The notes: generated from the sequence alone by a model not told the origin. A DNA stretch of 64,000 nucleotides from VAZQ01 sp963712565 (GCA_963712565.1 CAVQIP010000018.1:183658-247657), one strand, 5' to 3'. Numbered from the stretch's first letter, positions 26,068 to 35,165 are shown. A program made the numbers and translations.

Positions 26068-27030
26068 ATGATCACGATTCTCTCCTTGAGCAATCCCGCC
26101 CCATCCCTGGCAAGACTGGCCTCGTTGACCGCGGCGGTGCTCGCGCTCGCGATGGCGTCGGTGGCAAACGCCCAACAGTCCTTCAAGACCATGGAAGAGG
26201 CCGCCGATGCCTTCGTGAGCGCGGCCAGGACCGGCGACCGGAAAGGCCTTCTGACTGTGTTGGGCCGAGATGGCGCCGACATCGTGTCCTCCGGCGACGC
26301 GATCGCCGATGCGTCGGCGCGCAATGGCGTCATCGAGGCCTACGACGCCAAGCATCAACTAGTGATGGAAGGCACGGACAAAGCCGTGCTGATCATCGGC
26401 CGGGAGGATTGGCCGTTCCCGATCCCGCTCGTGCGCAAGCACAACACCTGGCGGTTCGACGCCGCGGCCGGCCGCGAGGAGATCCTTTATCGCCGCATCG
26501 GCCGCAACGAGCTGAGCGCGATCCAGGCCTGTCTCGCCTATGTCGACGCGCAGCAGGAATATGCCGAGCAGGGCGTTGCCGGCAATGGAGTGTACGCACA
26601 ACGCATTGTCAGCCGGCCGGGCAAGAAGGACGGTCTCTATTGGCCGGCGCAATCCAGCGCGGACGAGAGCCCGCTCGGCGAGCTTGCCGCGAGTGCCGCC
26701 GCGCAGGGCTATCGCGTCGGCCAGCAGCGCGCGCCCTATCACGGCTACTACTACAAGGTTCTCACCAGGCAGGGGCCGAACGCGCCCGGCGGCGCGCTGG
26801 ATTACGTCGTACGCGGCCGCATGATCGGCGGCTTCGCGCTGGTGGCCTATCCGGCGGAATACGGAAACTCGGGTGTAATGACGTTTCTCGTCAATCACCA
26901 AGGCAACGTCTACGAAAAGGATCTGGGCCCGAACACCGCCCGCATCGCCGCCGGCATGACAACGTTCAATCCGGACAACAGCTGGCGGCGGGTAACCGAT
27001 GCGGCCGAGCCTCCCACCGGTGCAAAATAG
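26068..27030 (+). CDS. DUF2950 family exported protein
   Basis: A 320-residue protein with a signal peptide (cut near SVANAQQ). Family-typical parts are FKTMEEAADAFVSAARTGD, WRFDAAAGREEILYRRIGRNEL, YVDAQQEYAE, LYWPAQSSADESPLGEL and FLVNHQGNVYEKDLGPNTAR. DUF2950 genes commonly stand directly beside DUF3300 genes, and the pair is present here with 115 bases between them on the same strand, suggesting a shared envelope-related job. No biochemical activity is established for the family. Confidence 0.85.
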   Translation: MITILSLSNPAPSLARLASLTAAVLALAMASVANAQQSFKTMEEAADAFVSAARTGDRKGLLTVLGRDGADIVSSGDAIADASARNGVIEAYDAKHQLVMEGTDKAVLIIGREDWPFPIPLVRKHNTWRFDAAAGREEILYRRIGRNELSAIQACLAYVDAQQEYAEQGVAGNGVYAQRIVSRPGKKDGLYWPAQSSADESPLGELAASAAAQGYRVGQQRAPYHGYYYKVLTRQGPNAPGGALDYVVRGRMIGGFALVAYPAEYGNSGVMTFLVNHQGNVYEKDLGPNTARIAAGMTTFNPDNSWRRVTDAAEPPTGAK

Positions 27031-27057
27031 GGCTTAGCACGACGAGCCGGGCGGCGC

Positions 27058-28557
27058 TCACTCCTGCATCGCCTCCTCGCGCTTGGCCCGCAGCGCCGGC
27101 AGCGCGACGGCGACCAGCAGCGCCAGCGCCGCAATTAGGAACGCGGCGGAGATCGGCCGCGTGACGAACACCGTCGCATCGCCGAACGAGATCATCATGC
27201 TGCGGCGCAGGTTCTCCTCCATCATCGGGCCGAGGATGAATCCGAGCACCATGGGCGCCGGCTCACAGTCGAGCTTGAGCAGCACGTAGCCGACCGCCGA
27301 CAGCGCGGCGATCTCGTAAATGTCGAAGATTTTGTTGTCGACGGTATAGGCGCCGATGCAGCAGAACACGAAGATCGCGGGAAACAGCAGCCGGTAGGGC
27401 ACCGCGAGCAGCCGGATCCACAGGCCCACCAGCGGCAGGTTGAGCACGAGCAGCATGAGATTGCCGATCCACATGCTGGCGATCAGGCCCCAGAACAGTT
27501 CCGGGCGCTCGGTCATCACCTGCGGGCCGGGCGCGATGCCCTGGATCATCAGCGCGCCGATCATCAGCGCCATGGTCGGGTTCGACGGGATGCCGAGCGT
27601 GAGCATCGGGATGAACGAGGTCTGCGCGCCGGCATTGTTGGCCGATTCGGGCGCCGCCACGCCGCGGATGTCGCCTTCCCCGAAGCTGCGCGGTGGCTTG
27701 GCGACCTTCTTCTCGACCATGTAGGCGGCGAACGACGCGAGCAGCGCGCCGCCGCCGGGCAGGATGCCGAGAATCGAGCCGAGGGCGGTGCCGCGCGCGA
27801 TCGACCAGAAGCACGCGCGCAGATCCTGCCCGGTCGGCAGCACGTTGCCGATGCGGGCGGTGAACACCTCCTGTTTCTCCTTGTGCTCGAGATTGAACAC
27901 CACGTCGGTGATGCCGAAGAACGCCATGGCGAGCGCGACGAAGCCGAGCCCGTCGGTGAGCTCGGGCCAGCCGAAGGCGAAGCGGATGACGCCGGAATTG
28001 ACGTCGGTGCCGATCAGGCCGAGCAGGATGCCGAAGCACACCATGGCGATCGCCTTGAGCAGCGAGCCGCGCGCAAGCACGACCGCGGCGACCAGCCCGA
28101 ACACCATCAGTGAGAAATAGTCGGCCGGACCGAAGCGCAGCGCGACATCGGCGAGCGGCGGCGCGAAATAGGCGATGACCAGGGTGGCGATGCAGCCGGC
28201 GATGAAGGAGCCGATCGCGGCGATGCCGAGCGCCGGCCCGGCGCGGCCGCGGCGTGCCATCTGGTGGCCGTCGAGCGTGGTCACCACCGACGACGACTCG
28301 CCGGGGATGTTGACCAGGATGGCGGTGGTCGAGCCGCCGTATTGGGCGCCGTAATAGATGCCGGCGAGCATGATCAGCGCCGGCGCCGGCCCCAGCCCGA
28401 AGGTGAAGGGCAGCAGCATCGCCACCGTCGCCACCGGCCCGATCCCCGGCAGCACGCCGACCAGGGTGCCGAGGAAGCAGCCGATGAAGCAGTAGAGAAT
28501 GTTCTGCCAGCTCAGCGCCACGCCGAGACCGAAGGCGAGATTGGACAGCGTTTCCAT
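27058..28557 (-). CDS. tctA: tripartite tricarboxylate transporter permease, large subunit (TctA)
   Basis: A 499-residue inner-membrane protein from ATG 28557 with about twelve hydrophobic helices. Diagnostic TctA segments are GVLPGIGPVATVAMLLPFTF at ~35-54, GAQYGGSTTAILVNIPGE and PESANNAGAQTSFIPMLTLG. It is the large channel subunit of a sodium- or proton-coupled TTT carrier working with TctB and a periplasmic TctC/Bug protein. The order on the minus strand is TctC, TctB, TctA, each gap filled by a palindromic repeat. Carboxylate substrates are usual for the family; the exact one is unknown. Confidence 0.95.
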   Translation of the reverse strand: METLSNLAFGLGVALSWQNILYCFIGCFLGTLVGVLPGIGPVATVAMLLPFTFGLGPAPALIMLAGIYYGAQYGGSTTAILVNIPGESSSVVTTLDGHQMARRGRAGPALGIAAIGSFIAGCIATLVIAYFAPPLADVALRFGPADYFSLMVFGLVAAVVLARGSLLKAIAMVCFGILLGLIGTDVNSGVIRFAFGWPELTDGLGFVALAMAFFGITDVVFNLEHKEKQEVFTARIGNVLPTGQDLRACFWSIARGTALGSILGILPGGGALLASFAAYMVEKKVAKPPRSFGEGDIRGVAAPESANNAGAQTSFIPMLTLGIPSNPTMALMIGALMIQGIAPGPQVMTERPELFWGLIASMWIGNLMLLVLNLPLVGLWIRLLAVPYRLLFPAIFVFCCIGAYTVDNKIFDIYEIAALSAVGYVLLKLDCEPAPMVLGFILGPMMEENLRRSMMISFGDATVFVTRPISAAFLIAALALLVAVALPALRAKREEAMQE

Positions 28558-28642
28558 GCCCGTCTCGCTAGAGCGCGCCCCGTCGGGCTCGACGCAGAAC
28601 GCTTGTCGCCGCGCGCTCGATGTGCCGCCCCCTGCCGGCAGG

Positions 28643-28783
28643 CTCGGTCTGCTCCCTCCCCCGCTTGCGGGGGAGGGCTGGGGTGGGGGAACGCGCGCTC
28701 GAATCTGGAACTGCACGCTCGAGCCCGCACGAATCTTGTTGCATGCCCCCTCCCTGTCCCTCCCCCGCAAGCGGGGGAGGGAA
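28643..28783. repeat. GC-rich palindromic repeat between tctA and tctB
   Basis: Two facing copies of the hairpin CCCTCCCCCGC/GCGGGGGAGGG (first at 28654-28677, second at 28758-28781) separated by ~80 bases. The same layout and flanks (ACTCGGTTTGC... and ...GCATGCCCCC) recur at 30450-30604 and, inverted, at 37623-37766. Confidence 0.75.
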
Positions 28784-28800
28784 CGATGTGGGACCAATCC

Positions 28801-29247
28801 TCACGACGTCGGCCAGAGCGGCAGCGGCAGGCCGAGCAGCCAGACGAACACCGCGACCGAGAACACGATCATCACCGCCGCGAGCGCGAGATTTTCCAGC
28901 GGGCGCACGTCGCGCGCGGCATAGGCGCCGACCAGGACCAGCGCGGCGATGGCGGCGACGAGGCCGAGCCATTGCAGCGCGATCCCGAACAGCACGATGG
29001 CGAGGAGCGAGACGCCGATCGGCCGGGCGTAAAAGCGCGGCACGGCCGCGCCGTCGAGCACGAACGCGCGCAGCGCCAGGAGCGCGCCGAGCACGGCCAG
29101 GAGCGCGCCGACCAGGCTCGGGAACATGGCCGGCCCCATGCGGTGCATGTCGCCGAGGCGGTATTGCTGCGCCAGAAGAATAAAGCCGACGCCGATCGCG
29201 ACGAAGATCAGCCCCGCCCAGAAATCCTTCGGCGCGCGGATGCGCAT
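28801..29247 (-). CDS. tctB: tripartite tricarboxylate transporter small membrane subunit (TctB)
   Basis: A 148-residue protein from ATG 29247 with four hydrophobic helices, the standard size and topology of TctB. It opens PKDFWAGLIFVAIGVGFILLA, and GDMHRMGPAMFPSLVGALLA is a typical TctB stretch. It lies between tctA and the TctC gene on the same strand. TctB is needed with TctA for transport, though its detailed role is unclear. Confidence 0.9.
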   Translation of the reverse strand: MRIRAPKDFWAGLIFVAIGVGFILLAQQYRLGDMHRMGPAMFPSLVGALLAVLGALLALRAFVLDGAAVPRFYARPIGVSLLAIVLFGIALQWLGLVAAIAALVLVGAYAARDVRPLENLALAAVMIVFSVAVFVWLLGLPLPLWPTS

Positions 29248-29269
29248 CAGGCAGCCTCGAGACGCACGC

Positions 29270-29394
29270 GTAGGGTGGGCAAAGCGAAGCGTGCCCACGT
29301 GTCGATCTTGCCCCGCATGCAAGTCCGCGTGGGCACGGCGCACGCGAGAGCGTGCGCCGCAGAGGCGTCTCGCCGTGCGCCTTTGCCCACCCTG
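29270..29394. repeat. intergenic palindromic repeat (GTAGGGTGGGCAAAG family)
   Basis: Begins GTAGGGTGGGCAAAG and ends with the near inverse CTTTGCCCACCCTGC. Inside are CGTGCCCACG / CGTGGGCACG and a GGCGCACGC/GCGTGCGCC hairpin. A related but degraded copy lies at 37416-37523. It occupies most of the tctC-tctB gap and could form a large stem in the mRNA. Confidence 0.72.
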
Positions 29395-29442
29395 CACAAA
29401 CCGAGCCTTCCCGGACTCCACGCTTTCGCGCGACGCACCGGA

Positions 29443-30408
29443 TCAATCCGGCCGGATGTTCGCCTTCTGCACGATCACCTTGAAGCGCTCGGATTCCTGC
29501 TTCACGCGCTTGTCCAATTCCGCCGCGCTCGAGGGGATGGTGTCGACGCCGCCGCCGGCGAAGCGCTCCTTGACGTCGGGCATGTTGAGGATCTTCACCA
29601 CCTCGGCGTTGAGCTTGGCGAGGATCGGCTGCGGCGTCCCCTTGGGCGCGAACAGCGCGGTCCAGTTGGAGGCGTCGACCTCCTTGACGCCCGCTTCCTG
29701 CATGGTCGGCCAATCCGGACTGAACTTCGACCGCTTGGCCATGGTCACCGCCAGCGCGCGGACGCGCCCGGACTTGACGTGCGGCGCGACCGAGGAGCTC
29801 GCCAACACGCCGAGCGGAATGTCGCCGCCGGCGAGCGCAGCGGCGGCGGGCGCGCCGCCCTTGTACGGGATGTGCTGAAACCGGGTGCCGCTGTTGAGCG
29901 CCATCCACTCCAGCACGATCTGGTTGACGCTGCCGTTGCCCGGGGTGGCGACCGAGATCCGTCCGGGCTGCGATTTGGCGGCGGCGATGACCTCGGCGAC
30001 GGATTTGAACGGCGCGTTGGCGTTGGCGGCGAGCACCATGGGCGCGTCGCTCACCATCGCGATCGGCGCGAGATCGCGCTCGACGTCGTAGGGCATGTCC
30101 TTGAACATCGCCGGGTTGATCGCGACGTCGCCGACCGTCGCCATGGTCAGCGTGTAGCCGTCGGGCGCCGCCTTGGCGCCCGCGCTCATTGCGATGAAAC
30201 CGTTGCCGCCGGGCCGGTTCTCCACCACGACCTGCTGGCCCCAGGCCTCGGTGAGCTTGGCGCCGACGATGCGGGCGGCGATATCGGTGATCCCGCCGGG
30301 GGCGTAGGGCACCAGGATGTGGATCGGCTTGGCGGGATAATCCTGCGCCCGCGCGGGACCCGCGCAGAGAAAGACGAGCGCTGTGACGACGCTGACGATC
30401 CAAGCCAT
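29443..30408 (-). CDS. TTT-family periplasmic substrate-binding protein (Bug/TctC)
   Basis: A 321-residue periplasmic binding protein. The signal peptide ends GPARAQDYP. Bug hallmarks are IHILVPYAPGGITDIAARIV, VVVENRPGGNGFIA, APDGYTLTM and, later, HIPYKGGAPAAAALAGGDI. Because it heads a TctC-TctB-TctA operon, it is the best candidate for the cognate binding protein, unlike the two orphan Bug proteins at 35253 and 47922. The ligand is probably a carboxylate; it cannot be named. Confidence 0.93.
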   Translation of the reverse strand: MAWIVSVVTALVFLCAGPARAQDYPAKPIHILVPYAPGGITDIAARIVGAKLTEAWGQQVVVENRPGGNGFIAMSAGAKAAPDGYTLTMATVGDVAINPAMFKDMPYDVERDLAPIAMVSDAPMVLAANANAPFKSVAEVIAAAKSQPGRISVATPGNGSVNQIVLEWMALNSGTRFQHIPYKGGAPAAAALAGGDIPLGVLASSSVAPHVKSGRVRALAVTMAKRSKFSPDWPTMQEAGVKEVDASNWTALFAPKGTPQPILAKLNAEVVKILNMPDVKERFAGGGVDTIPSSAAELDKRVKQESERFKVIVQKANIRPD

Positions 30409-30449
30409 GGCGACCCTCCGTTATCGACGCTGGTTCCGCGTCAGGACAT

Positions 30450-30604
30450 CTAGAGCCTATTCCGCTGAAATGGAATCAGCGCGAGCGGCAAACTCGGTTT
30501 GCTCCCTCCCCCGCTTGCGGGGGAGGGGTGGGGAGGGGGAACGCATCGCACGGATCTTGCTGGATGCCCCCACCCTGTCCCTCCCCCGCAAGCGGGGGAG
30601 GGGA
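30450..30604. repeat. GC-rich palindromic repeat bounded by CTAG
   Basis: Starts CTAGAGCC..., passes TGAAATGGAATCAGCG and GGCAAACTCGGTTTGC, then carries two facing CCCTCCCCCGC/GCGGGGGAGGG hairpins like those at 28643-28783. The outer part corresponds, inverted, to the end of the repeat at 32620-32717 (GATTCCATTTCAACGGG...CTAG). It lies in the gap upstream of the tctC gene. Confidence 0.75.
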
Positions 30605-30681
30605 CGCTGTGGCACCGCATTAGCCTGCATGAGGGAGCGCCCCGCTGGCAAGGCGCACGCGTGCCGCAGGCGCGCGCCACT

Positions 30682-31500
30682 TCAGACCTCGCGCACGATG
30701 GCGCTCTCGTGCCAGCGCCGCAGCAGCAGATGCGAAAGAAGCGACAGCGCGAAAAAGATCACGATCCCGGCCACCGAGAGCAGCAGCAGCGCCGCGAACA
30801 TGCGCGGGATGTTGAGCCGGTAGCCGGATTCGACGATGCGGTAGGCGAGGCCCGAGCCGGCGCCGGCCGAGCCGGCGGCGATCTCGGCGACCACCGCGCC
30901 GATCAATGACAGCCCGCCCGCGATCTTCAGCCCGCCGAGGATGTAGGGCAACGCCGCCGGCAGCTTGAGCTCCCACAGCACCTGCCAGCGCGTGGCGCCG
31001 TAGAGGCGGAACAGGTCCACGAGGTTGTGATCGACCGAGTTGAGGCCGAGCGTGGTGTTGGCGAGCACGGGGAAGAAGGCGACGATCCAGGCGCAGGCGA
31101 GCACCGCCGCCTGCTGCGGCAGGTAGATCAGCAGCAGCGGCGCGATCGCCACGATCGGCGTAACCTGCAGGATCACCGCATAGGGATAGAGCGAATATTC
31201 GATCAGGCGCGACTGGTTGAACAGCACCGCCAGCCCGACGCCGCCGACCACCGCGAGCAGAAAACCTTCGAGCGTGGTGGTGAGCGTGACCAGGAGCGAA
31301 GCCGACAGCACCGGCCAGTCGGAGACCAAGGTCGAAGCAACCAGCCGGGGGCCGGGCAGCAGGTAGGGCGGAATGTCGCCCAGGCGCACCACCAGCTCCC
31401 ACAGCACGACGCCGAGCGCGAGCACCGCGATCGGGAGCAGCAGGCGCAGCGCGCGATCCTGCCGCGGGGGTGCTTCGTCTTTTGGTCTCGGGTTGCTCAT
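30682..31500 (-). CDS. ABC transporter permease (nitrate/sulfonate/taurine-type)
   Basis: A 272-residue inner-membrane protein from ATG 31500 with six hydrophobic helices. The region GATRWQVLWELKLPAALPYI at ~179-198 is the EAA loop that docks the ATPase. It belongs to the SsuC/TauC/ThiX-like permeases. The ATPase gene is upstream on the same strand, separated by a repeat, and a matching NMT1-type binding protein is encoded 5 kb away at 36371-37390. The likely task is uptake of a small organic compound; the family also handles sulfonates and pyrimidine precursors, so the substrate is open. Confidence 0.88.
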   Translation of the reverse strand: MSNPRPKDEAPPRQDRALRLLLPIAVLALGVVLWELVVRLGDIPPYLLPGPRLVASTLVSDWPVLSASLLVTLTTTLEGFLLAVVGGVGLAVLFNQSRLIEYSLYPYAVILQVTPIVAIAPLLLIYLPQQAAVLACAWIVAFFPVLANTTLGLNSVDHNLVDLFRLYGATRWQVLWELKLPAALPYILGGLKIAGGLSLIGAVVAEIAAGSAGAGSGLAYRIVESGYRLNIPRMFAALLLLSVAGIVIFFALSLLSHLLLRRWHESAIVREV

Positions 31501-31619
31501 GGTCTCGTCAGCGCGGTCTGTCGCCGGCTCGCCGCAGAACATGCCTCGCACTGCGGTGCACATCGTCCCCTCCCCGCTACGCCAACCCGGGCTCACCCGA
31601 GTTGCGCCATGATAGTGGC

Positions 31620-31780
31620 GAAGTCGGGAAGCCCGACTTCGGCGGGGGAGGGGTTGGGGGTGGAGGGATCGTGCGATTGCGGCAAATCCGCTGGGATTGA
31701 GCCAAACGCATCACCCCCCCCCCACCCCTCCCCCGCAAGCGGGGGAGGGAGCAGACCGAGTTTGCCGTTTGTGCTGCTTC
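31620..31780. repeat. intergenic palindromic repeat between ABC ATPase and permease
   Basis: Begins with a perfect 9-bp hairpin GAAGTCGGG-AAG-CCCGACTTC (31620-31640), continues GGCGGGGGAGGGGTTGGGGG, and ends with CCCTCCCCCGC/GCGGGGGAGGG and AGACCGAGTTTGCCG. It is a variant of the family at 28643 and 30450 in the opposite orientation. Confidence 0.72.
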
Positions 31781-31785
31781 CATCT

Positions 31786-32589
31786 TCAACGGTCCCCCGC
31801 TCTGCTGGCTTCCGCCAAGGCTTCCGACACGCGCCGGCAGTAGCCGGCATAGTCGGCCGAGGTGCGGAAGCGCTGGTCGCGCGGATGGGGCGCGTCGATG
31901 ACGAGCTCGGTGAAGACCCGCCCGGGCCGCGGCGTCATTACGACGATGCGCTGCGAGAGATAGACCGACTCGAACACCGAATGGGTGACGAACACCACGG
32001 TCTTGCGCAGCGAGCGCCACAGCGCCAGGAGGTCGTCGTTGAGGCGAAAGCGCGTGATCTCGTCGAGCGCGGCGAACGGCTCGTCCATCAGCAGGAGTTT
32101 CGGCTCGGTGACGAGCGCGCGCGCGATCGAGGCGCGCATCTTCATGCCGCCGGAAAGCTCGCGCGGATAGCTCTGCGCGAAGCCGGCAAGGCCGACGCGC
32201 TCGAGCGCGGCGGTCACGCGCGCCGGCGCGTCCGGCTGCGTCCCCGCGAGCTTGAGCGGCAGGCGCACATTGGCGGCCACCGTCGCCCACGGCATCAGGG
32301 TCGGCTCCTGGAACACGAAGCCGATGCGGCGCGGGCCCGCGGCCTCCGCCTCGGCCTCGAGCCATGCGACCCTGCCGCTGGTCGGCTCGCTCAGGCCGGC
32401 GATGATGCGCAGCGCCGTGGACTTGCCGCAGCCCGACGGGCCGAGCAGCGAGACGAACTCGCCCGATCGCACATCGAGGCTCAGCCCCTCCAGCGCGACC
32501 ACCCCGTTGGCGAAAATCTTGCCGACGCCGTCGAGCGCGACCACGGGGGCACCGGACGGGGATGCAGGAGCGGTGAGAGGAGCAGACAC
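31786..32589 (-). CDS. ABC transporter ATP-binding protein (SsuB/TauB/NrtD type)
   Basis: A 267-residue ATPase. Walker A is GPSGCGKST at ~50-58, the Q-loop lies in VFQEPTLMPW, the signature is LSGGMKMR (the usual Q is replaced by M), Walker B is LLLMDEPFAALDE and the switch His is in VTHSVFES. It energises the permease encoded downstream on the same strand. The family imports nitrate, sulfonates, taurine or thiamine precursors. The binding protein at 36371-37390 is the probable partner, because no other ABC binding-protein gene is complete in this window. Confidence 0.92.
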   Translation of the reverse strand: MSAPLTAPASPSGAPVVALDGVGKIFANGVVALEGLSLDVRSGEFVSLLGPSGCGKSTALRIIAGLSEPTSGRVAWLEAEAEAAGPRRIGFVFQEPTLMPWATVAANVRLPLKLAGTQPDAPARVTAALERVGLAGFAQSYPRELSGGMKMRASIARALVTEPKLLLMDEPFAALDEITRFRLNDDLLALWRSLRKTVVFVTHSVFESVYLSQRIVVMTPRPGRVFTELVIDAPHPRDQRFRTSADYAGYCRRVSEALAEASRAGDR

Positions 32590-32619
32590 GGTTCGAGATC
32601 ATGCACCAACATTGCCAAA

Positions 32620-32717
32620 CGCATCACCCCCCTCCCCCAACCCTCCCCCACAAGGGGGGAGGGAGCACACCGAGCCTGCGGCTTGTACTGATTCCATTTC
32701 AACGGGATACGCGCTAG
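32620..32717. repeat. GC-rich palindromic repeat, half-length copy
   Basis: Contains CCCTCCCCCAACCCTCCCCC, AAGGGGGGAGGG, AGCACACCGAGCCTGCGGC and GATTCCATTTCAACGGG, ending at CTAG. It is an inverted partial copy of the repeat at 30450-30604, between the ABC ATPase start and the next plus-strand gene. Confidence 0.65.
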
Positions 32718-32747
32718 CGTTGACCGTCAAATACCGACGGGGGAGTC

Positions 32748-33281
32748 ATGTTGCGCCGGTTGCTTGCATTTGGATTTGTGGCGCTCGGCGTTGCGGCAGC
32801 GACGATCGTGAGCGCGGCCGCCCAGCCCTTCGTGGGGAGCGAGCCGAGCAGGGCCATAGGCGCCGCGAATGCCTTGAGTGCGCGCATCGCCGCCTACCAT
32901 CGCGGACCCGGGAGGTGGACGGGCGCGACGCCGGTCCCGCCCGGCTATTGCGCCACCATGCGCGAGGGCGAGGCGGTGTTGAAGGAGCTCACCCGCCTCG
33001 CCAGCAGGGCGATCCTCTACCGCCTGCCCGGCCTGGCCTTGGAGCTGCAACGGGCCGGCAACCGGCTCAGCGACGAGCTCGACGAAGAGGAGATCATCAA
33101 CCGCGCGGCGGACATCCCCTACACCGTCTACCCCTGTCCGGTGGCGACCTCGCCCTATCCCGCGCGCGCAACCGTGCTCTGGATCGTCGAACGACGAATG
33201 CCTTCCTGCCGCCGGGAGGCGGATGCGCTCCGCGTGTCGTTCGCCGCGCGGCGAACGCTCGTGCAGCAGTGCCTGCGGTGA
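32748..33281 (+). CDS. exported hypothetical protein
   Basis: A 177-residue protein with a signal peptide (cut after VSAAAQP). The mature part has three Cys residues (PGYCATMREGE, YPCPVATSP, PSCRREAD) plus one near the C-terminus (QQCLR), which could give two disulfides in the periplasm. Helical segments KELTRLASRAILYRLPG and LELQRAGNRLSDELDEEEI lie in the middle. No domain is recognised. It stands alone between minus-strand ABC genes and the fused nuclease gene. Confidence 0.68.
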   Translation: MLRRLLAFGFVALGVAAATIVSAAAQPFVGSEPSRAIGAANALSARIAAYHRGPGRWTGATPVPPGYCATMREGEAVLKELTRLASRAILYRLPGLALELQRAGNRLSDELDEEEIINRAADIPYTVYPCPVATSPYPARATVLWIVERRMPSCRREADALRVSFAARRTLVQQCLR

Positions 33282-33384
33282 CGATGCCGGCCGCGGCGGC
33301 CTGAACAAACAACTCGGCGAAGCGGACGACGACGCCATGCCTAATGATGGCCTCCGAGGAGGTGCTCATGAACGGCAAGAAGCA

Positions 33385-33398
33385 TTAATCTAAATCAA
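33385..33398. promoter_or_regulatory. FNR-like near match upstream of the fused nuclease gene
   Basis: TTAATCTAAATCAA differs from TTGAT-N4-ATCAA only by A for G in the first half-site. It is 79 bases before ATG 33477, a workable distance for a Crp/Fnr activator. Tentative. Confidence 0.35.
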
Positions 33399-33476
33399 AA
33401 GCGGAACACCGACTCTCGCGGCCGATGTCGCGTTGCGACGGAACGGAGCGCGAAGTGCGGAGGTCGCCCGGCGGAC

Positions 33477-35165
33477 ATGAAGATCGCGACCTTCAACATC
33501 AACAACGTCAACAAACGGCTCGCCAACCTGCTCGACTGGTTGCGGGCGGCGGAGCCCGACGTGGTCTGCCTGCAGGAGCTCAAGTCGGCGGATTCCGAGT
33601 TTCCGCGCGCAGCGATCGAGCGCGAAGGTTACGGCGCGGTCTGGCGGGGACAAAAAACCTGGAACGGGGTTGCCATCCTGGCCAGGGGAAGCGAGCCCAT
33701 CGTCACGCGTACCGCGCTCCCCGGCGACGACGCCGACAGCCAGAGCCGCTATCTCGAAGCGGCGGTGAAGGGGGTTCTGGTCACCTCGCTCTACGCGCCG
33801 AACGGCAACCCGCAGCCCGGTCCCCGATTCGCGTACAAGCTCGCCTGGATGGAGCGTCTCGCCGCGCACGCGGCCGAGCTCTATGCCGCTGGCATCCCGG
33901 TCGTGCTCGCCGGCGATTACAATGTCGTTCCGACGGACCGTGATATCTATCCGACGAAATCCTATGCCAAGGACGCCCTGCTCCAGCCGGCGAGCCGCGC
34001 GCTGTTCCAGCGCATCCTTGACCAGGGCTGGGTCGACGCGATCCGGGCCCGGCATCCCGAGGCGCCGATGTACACGTTCTGGGATTACATGCGCAATCGC
34101 TGGCCGCGCGATGCAGGGCTTCGCATCGATCATTTGTTGCTGAGCTCAGAGGCGGCCAAGCGCCTTGTCGACGCGGGCGTCGATCGCGAGGTTCGCGGCA
34201 AAGAAGGCGCCAGCGATCATGCGCCCGCTTGGGTCATCCTGCGCCATGATGGGAAGCGGCGCCGGGATTCTGCGCGCGCCGCAGCAAAGGGCGCAGCAAG
34301 AAGGCCGCAGGTGTCATCGCCAAAGCCCACCCTCGCCCGCCGGCCGTTGTTGGCGATCGACGGGGATTCGTTCGCGCACCGCGCTTTTCATGCTTTGCCG
34401 AAAAGCATTTTGCGGCGCGGCGGCAGGCCAGCCGGCGCGATCCTTGGCTTTGCGAATTTTCTGCTGCGGCTCTACCGCGAGGAAGCGCCGCGCGACGTGC
34501 TCGTGTGCTGGGATACTTTGGATGAGCCAACCTATCGCCACGAAAAATTTCCGGCCTATCAGAGCGGCCGTGAATTCGACGATGCCTTGCTCGAGCAACT
34601 CGAGCTATTGCCGGCATTCGTCGCCGCGTGCGGTTTTGCCAATGCCAAGGCTGCGGGCTATGAGGCCGACGATTTTCTTGCCGCGGCGGCCGCCGCCGGA
34701 CAGCGCCGGGGCGGCACTGTCCTGGTCGCAAGCGGCGACCGCGATACCTTTCAGCTTGCCTCCGAGCGCGTCACCATCCTTTACCCGGTGCGGGCGGGCG
34801 TGATCGAGCGCGTCGGTCCGGCCGAGGTTCGCCAGCGCTACGGTGTCGATCCCAAGCAGGTCCCGGATTTCATCGCGTTGCGCGGCGATCCGTCGGACAA
34901 ACTGCCGGGGGCGCCAGGCATAGGCGCCGCGGGAGCCGCGGCCCTGTTGCGCAAATACGGGACCCTGGAGAAGCTCCTCAAGGCCGGCCGCTTTCCCGCG
35001 CAGGCGGAGAGGCTGCGGCTGTTCCGCTCGATTGCCACCATGGACCCGAAGGCGCCATTGCCTCCGCTCGGGCGCCAAGAGCCGACTTGGCTGCGGGCGG
35101 CCGAGCTGGCGCGAGAGTGGGACCTCAAGCAATTGGCCACCCGGCTTGAAAAGGTCGCGGTCTAA
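33477..35165 (+). CDS. fused exonuclease III / 5'-3' exonuclease (flap-nuclease fold)
   Basis: A 562-residue cytosolic protein joining two complete nucleases. Residues 1-~255 are exonuclease III (AP endonuclease): TFNINNVNKR, VCLQELKSAD, GDYNVVPTDRDIY, LRIDHLLLS and GASDHAPAW supply the catalytic Asn, Glu, Asp and His. A basic Ala/Arg/Lys linker (~258-290) follows. Residues ~295-562 match the PolI-type 5'-3' exonuclease: LLAIDGDSFAHRAFHALPK, CWDTLDEPTYRHEKFPAYQ, GYEADDFLAAA, SGDRDTFQLA and the helix-hairpin region GDPSDKLPGAPGIGAAGAAA. Both active sites look intact. The fusion would couple abasic-site cleavage to 5' end or flap processing in base-excision repair. Confidence 0.9.
   Translation: MKIATFNINNVNKRLANLLDWLRAAEPDVVCLQELKSADSEFPRAAIEREGYGAVWRGQKTWNGVAILARGSEPIVTRTALPGDDADSQSRYLEAAVKGVLVTSLYAPNGNPQPGPRFAYKLAWMERLAAHAAELYAAGIPVVLAGDYNVVPTDRDIYPTKSYAKDALLQPASRALFQRILDQGWVDAIRARHPEAPMYTFWDYMRNRWPRDAGLRIDHLLLSSEAAKRLVDAGVDREVRGKEGASDHAPAWVILRHDGKRRRDSARAAAKGAARRPQVSSPKPTLARRPLLAIDGDSFAHRAFHALPKSILRRGGRPAGAILGFANFLLRLYREEAPRDVLVCWDTLDEPTYRHEKFPAYQSGREFDDALLEQLELLPAFVAACGFANAKAAGYEADDFLAAAAAAGQRRGGTVLVASGDRDTFQLASERVTILYPVRAGVIERVGPAEVRQRYGVDPKQVPDFIALRGDPSDKLPGAPGIGAAGAAALLRKYGTLEKLLKAGRFPAQAERLRLFRSIATMDPKAPLPPLGRQEPTWLRAAELAREWDLKQLATRLEKVAV

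Noticed and set aside
28264..30453. 729-codon plus-strand frame across the tctCBA region
   Set aside because: It crosses three real minus-strand genes and their repeats, with low-complexity composition.
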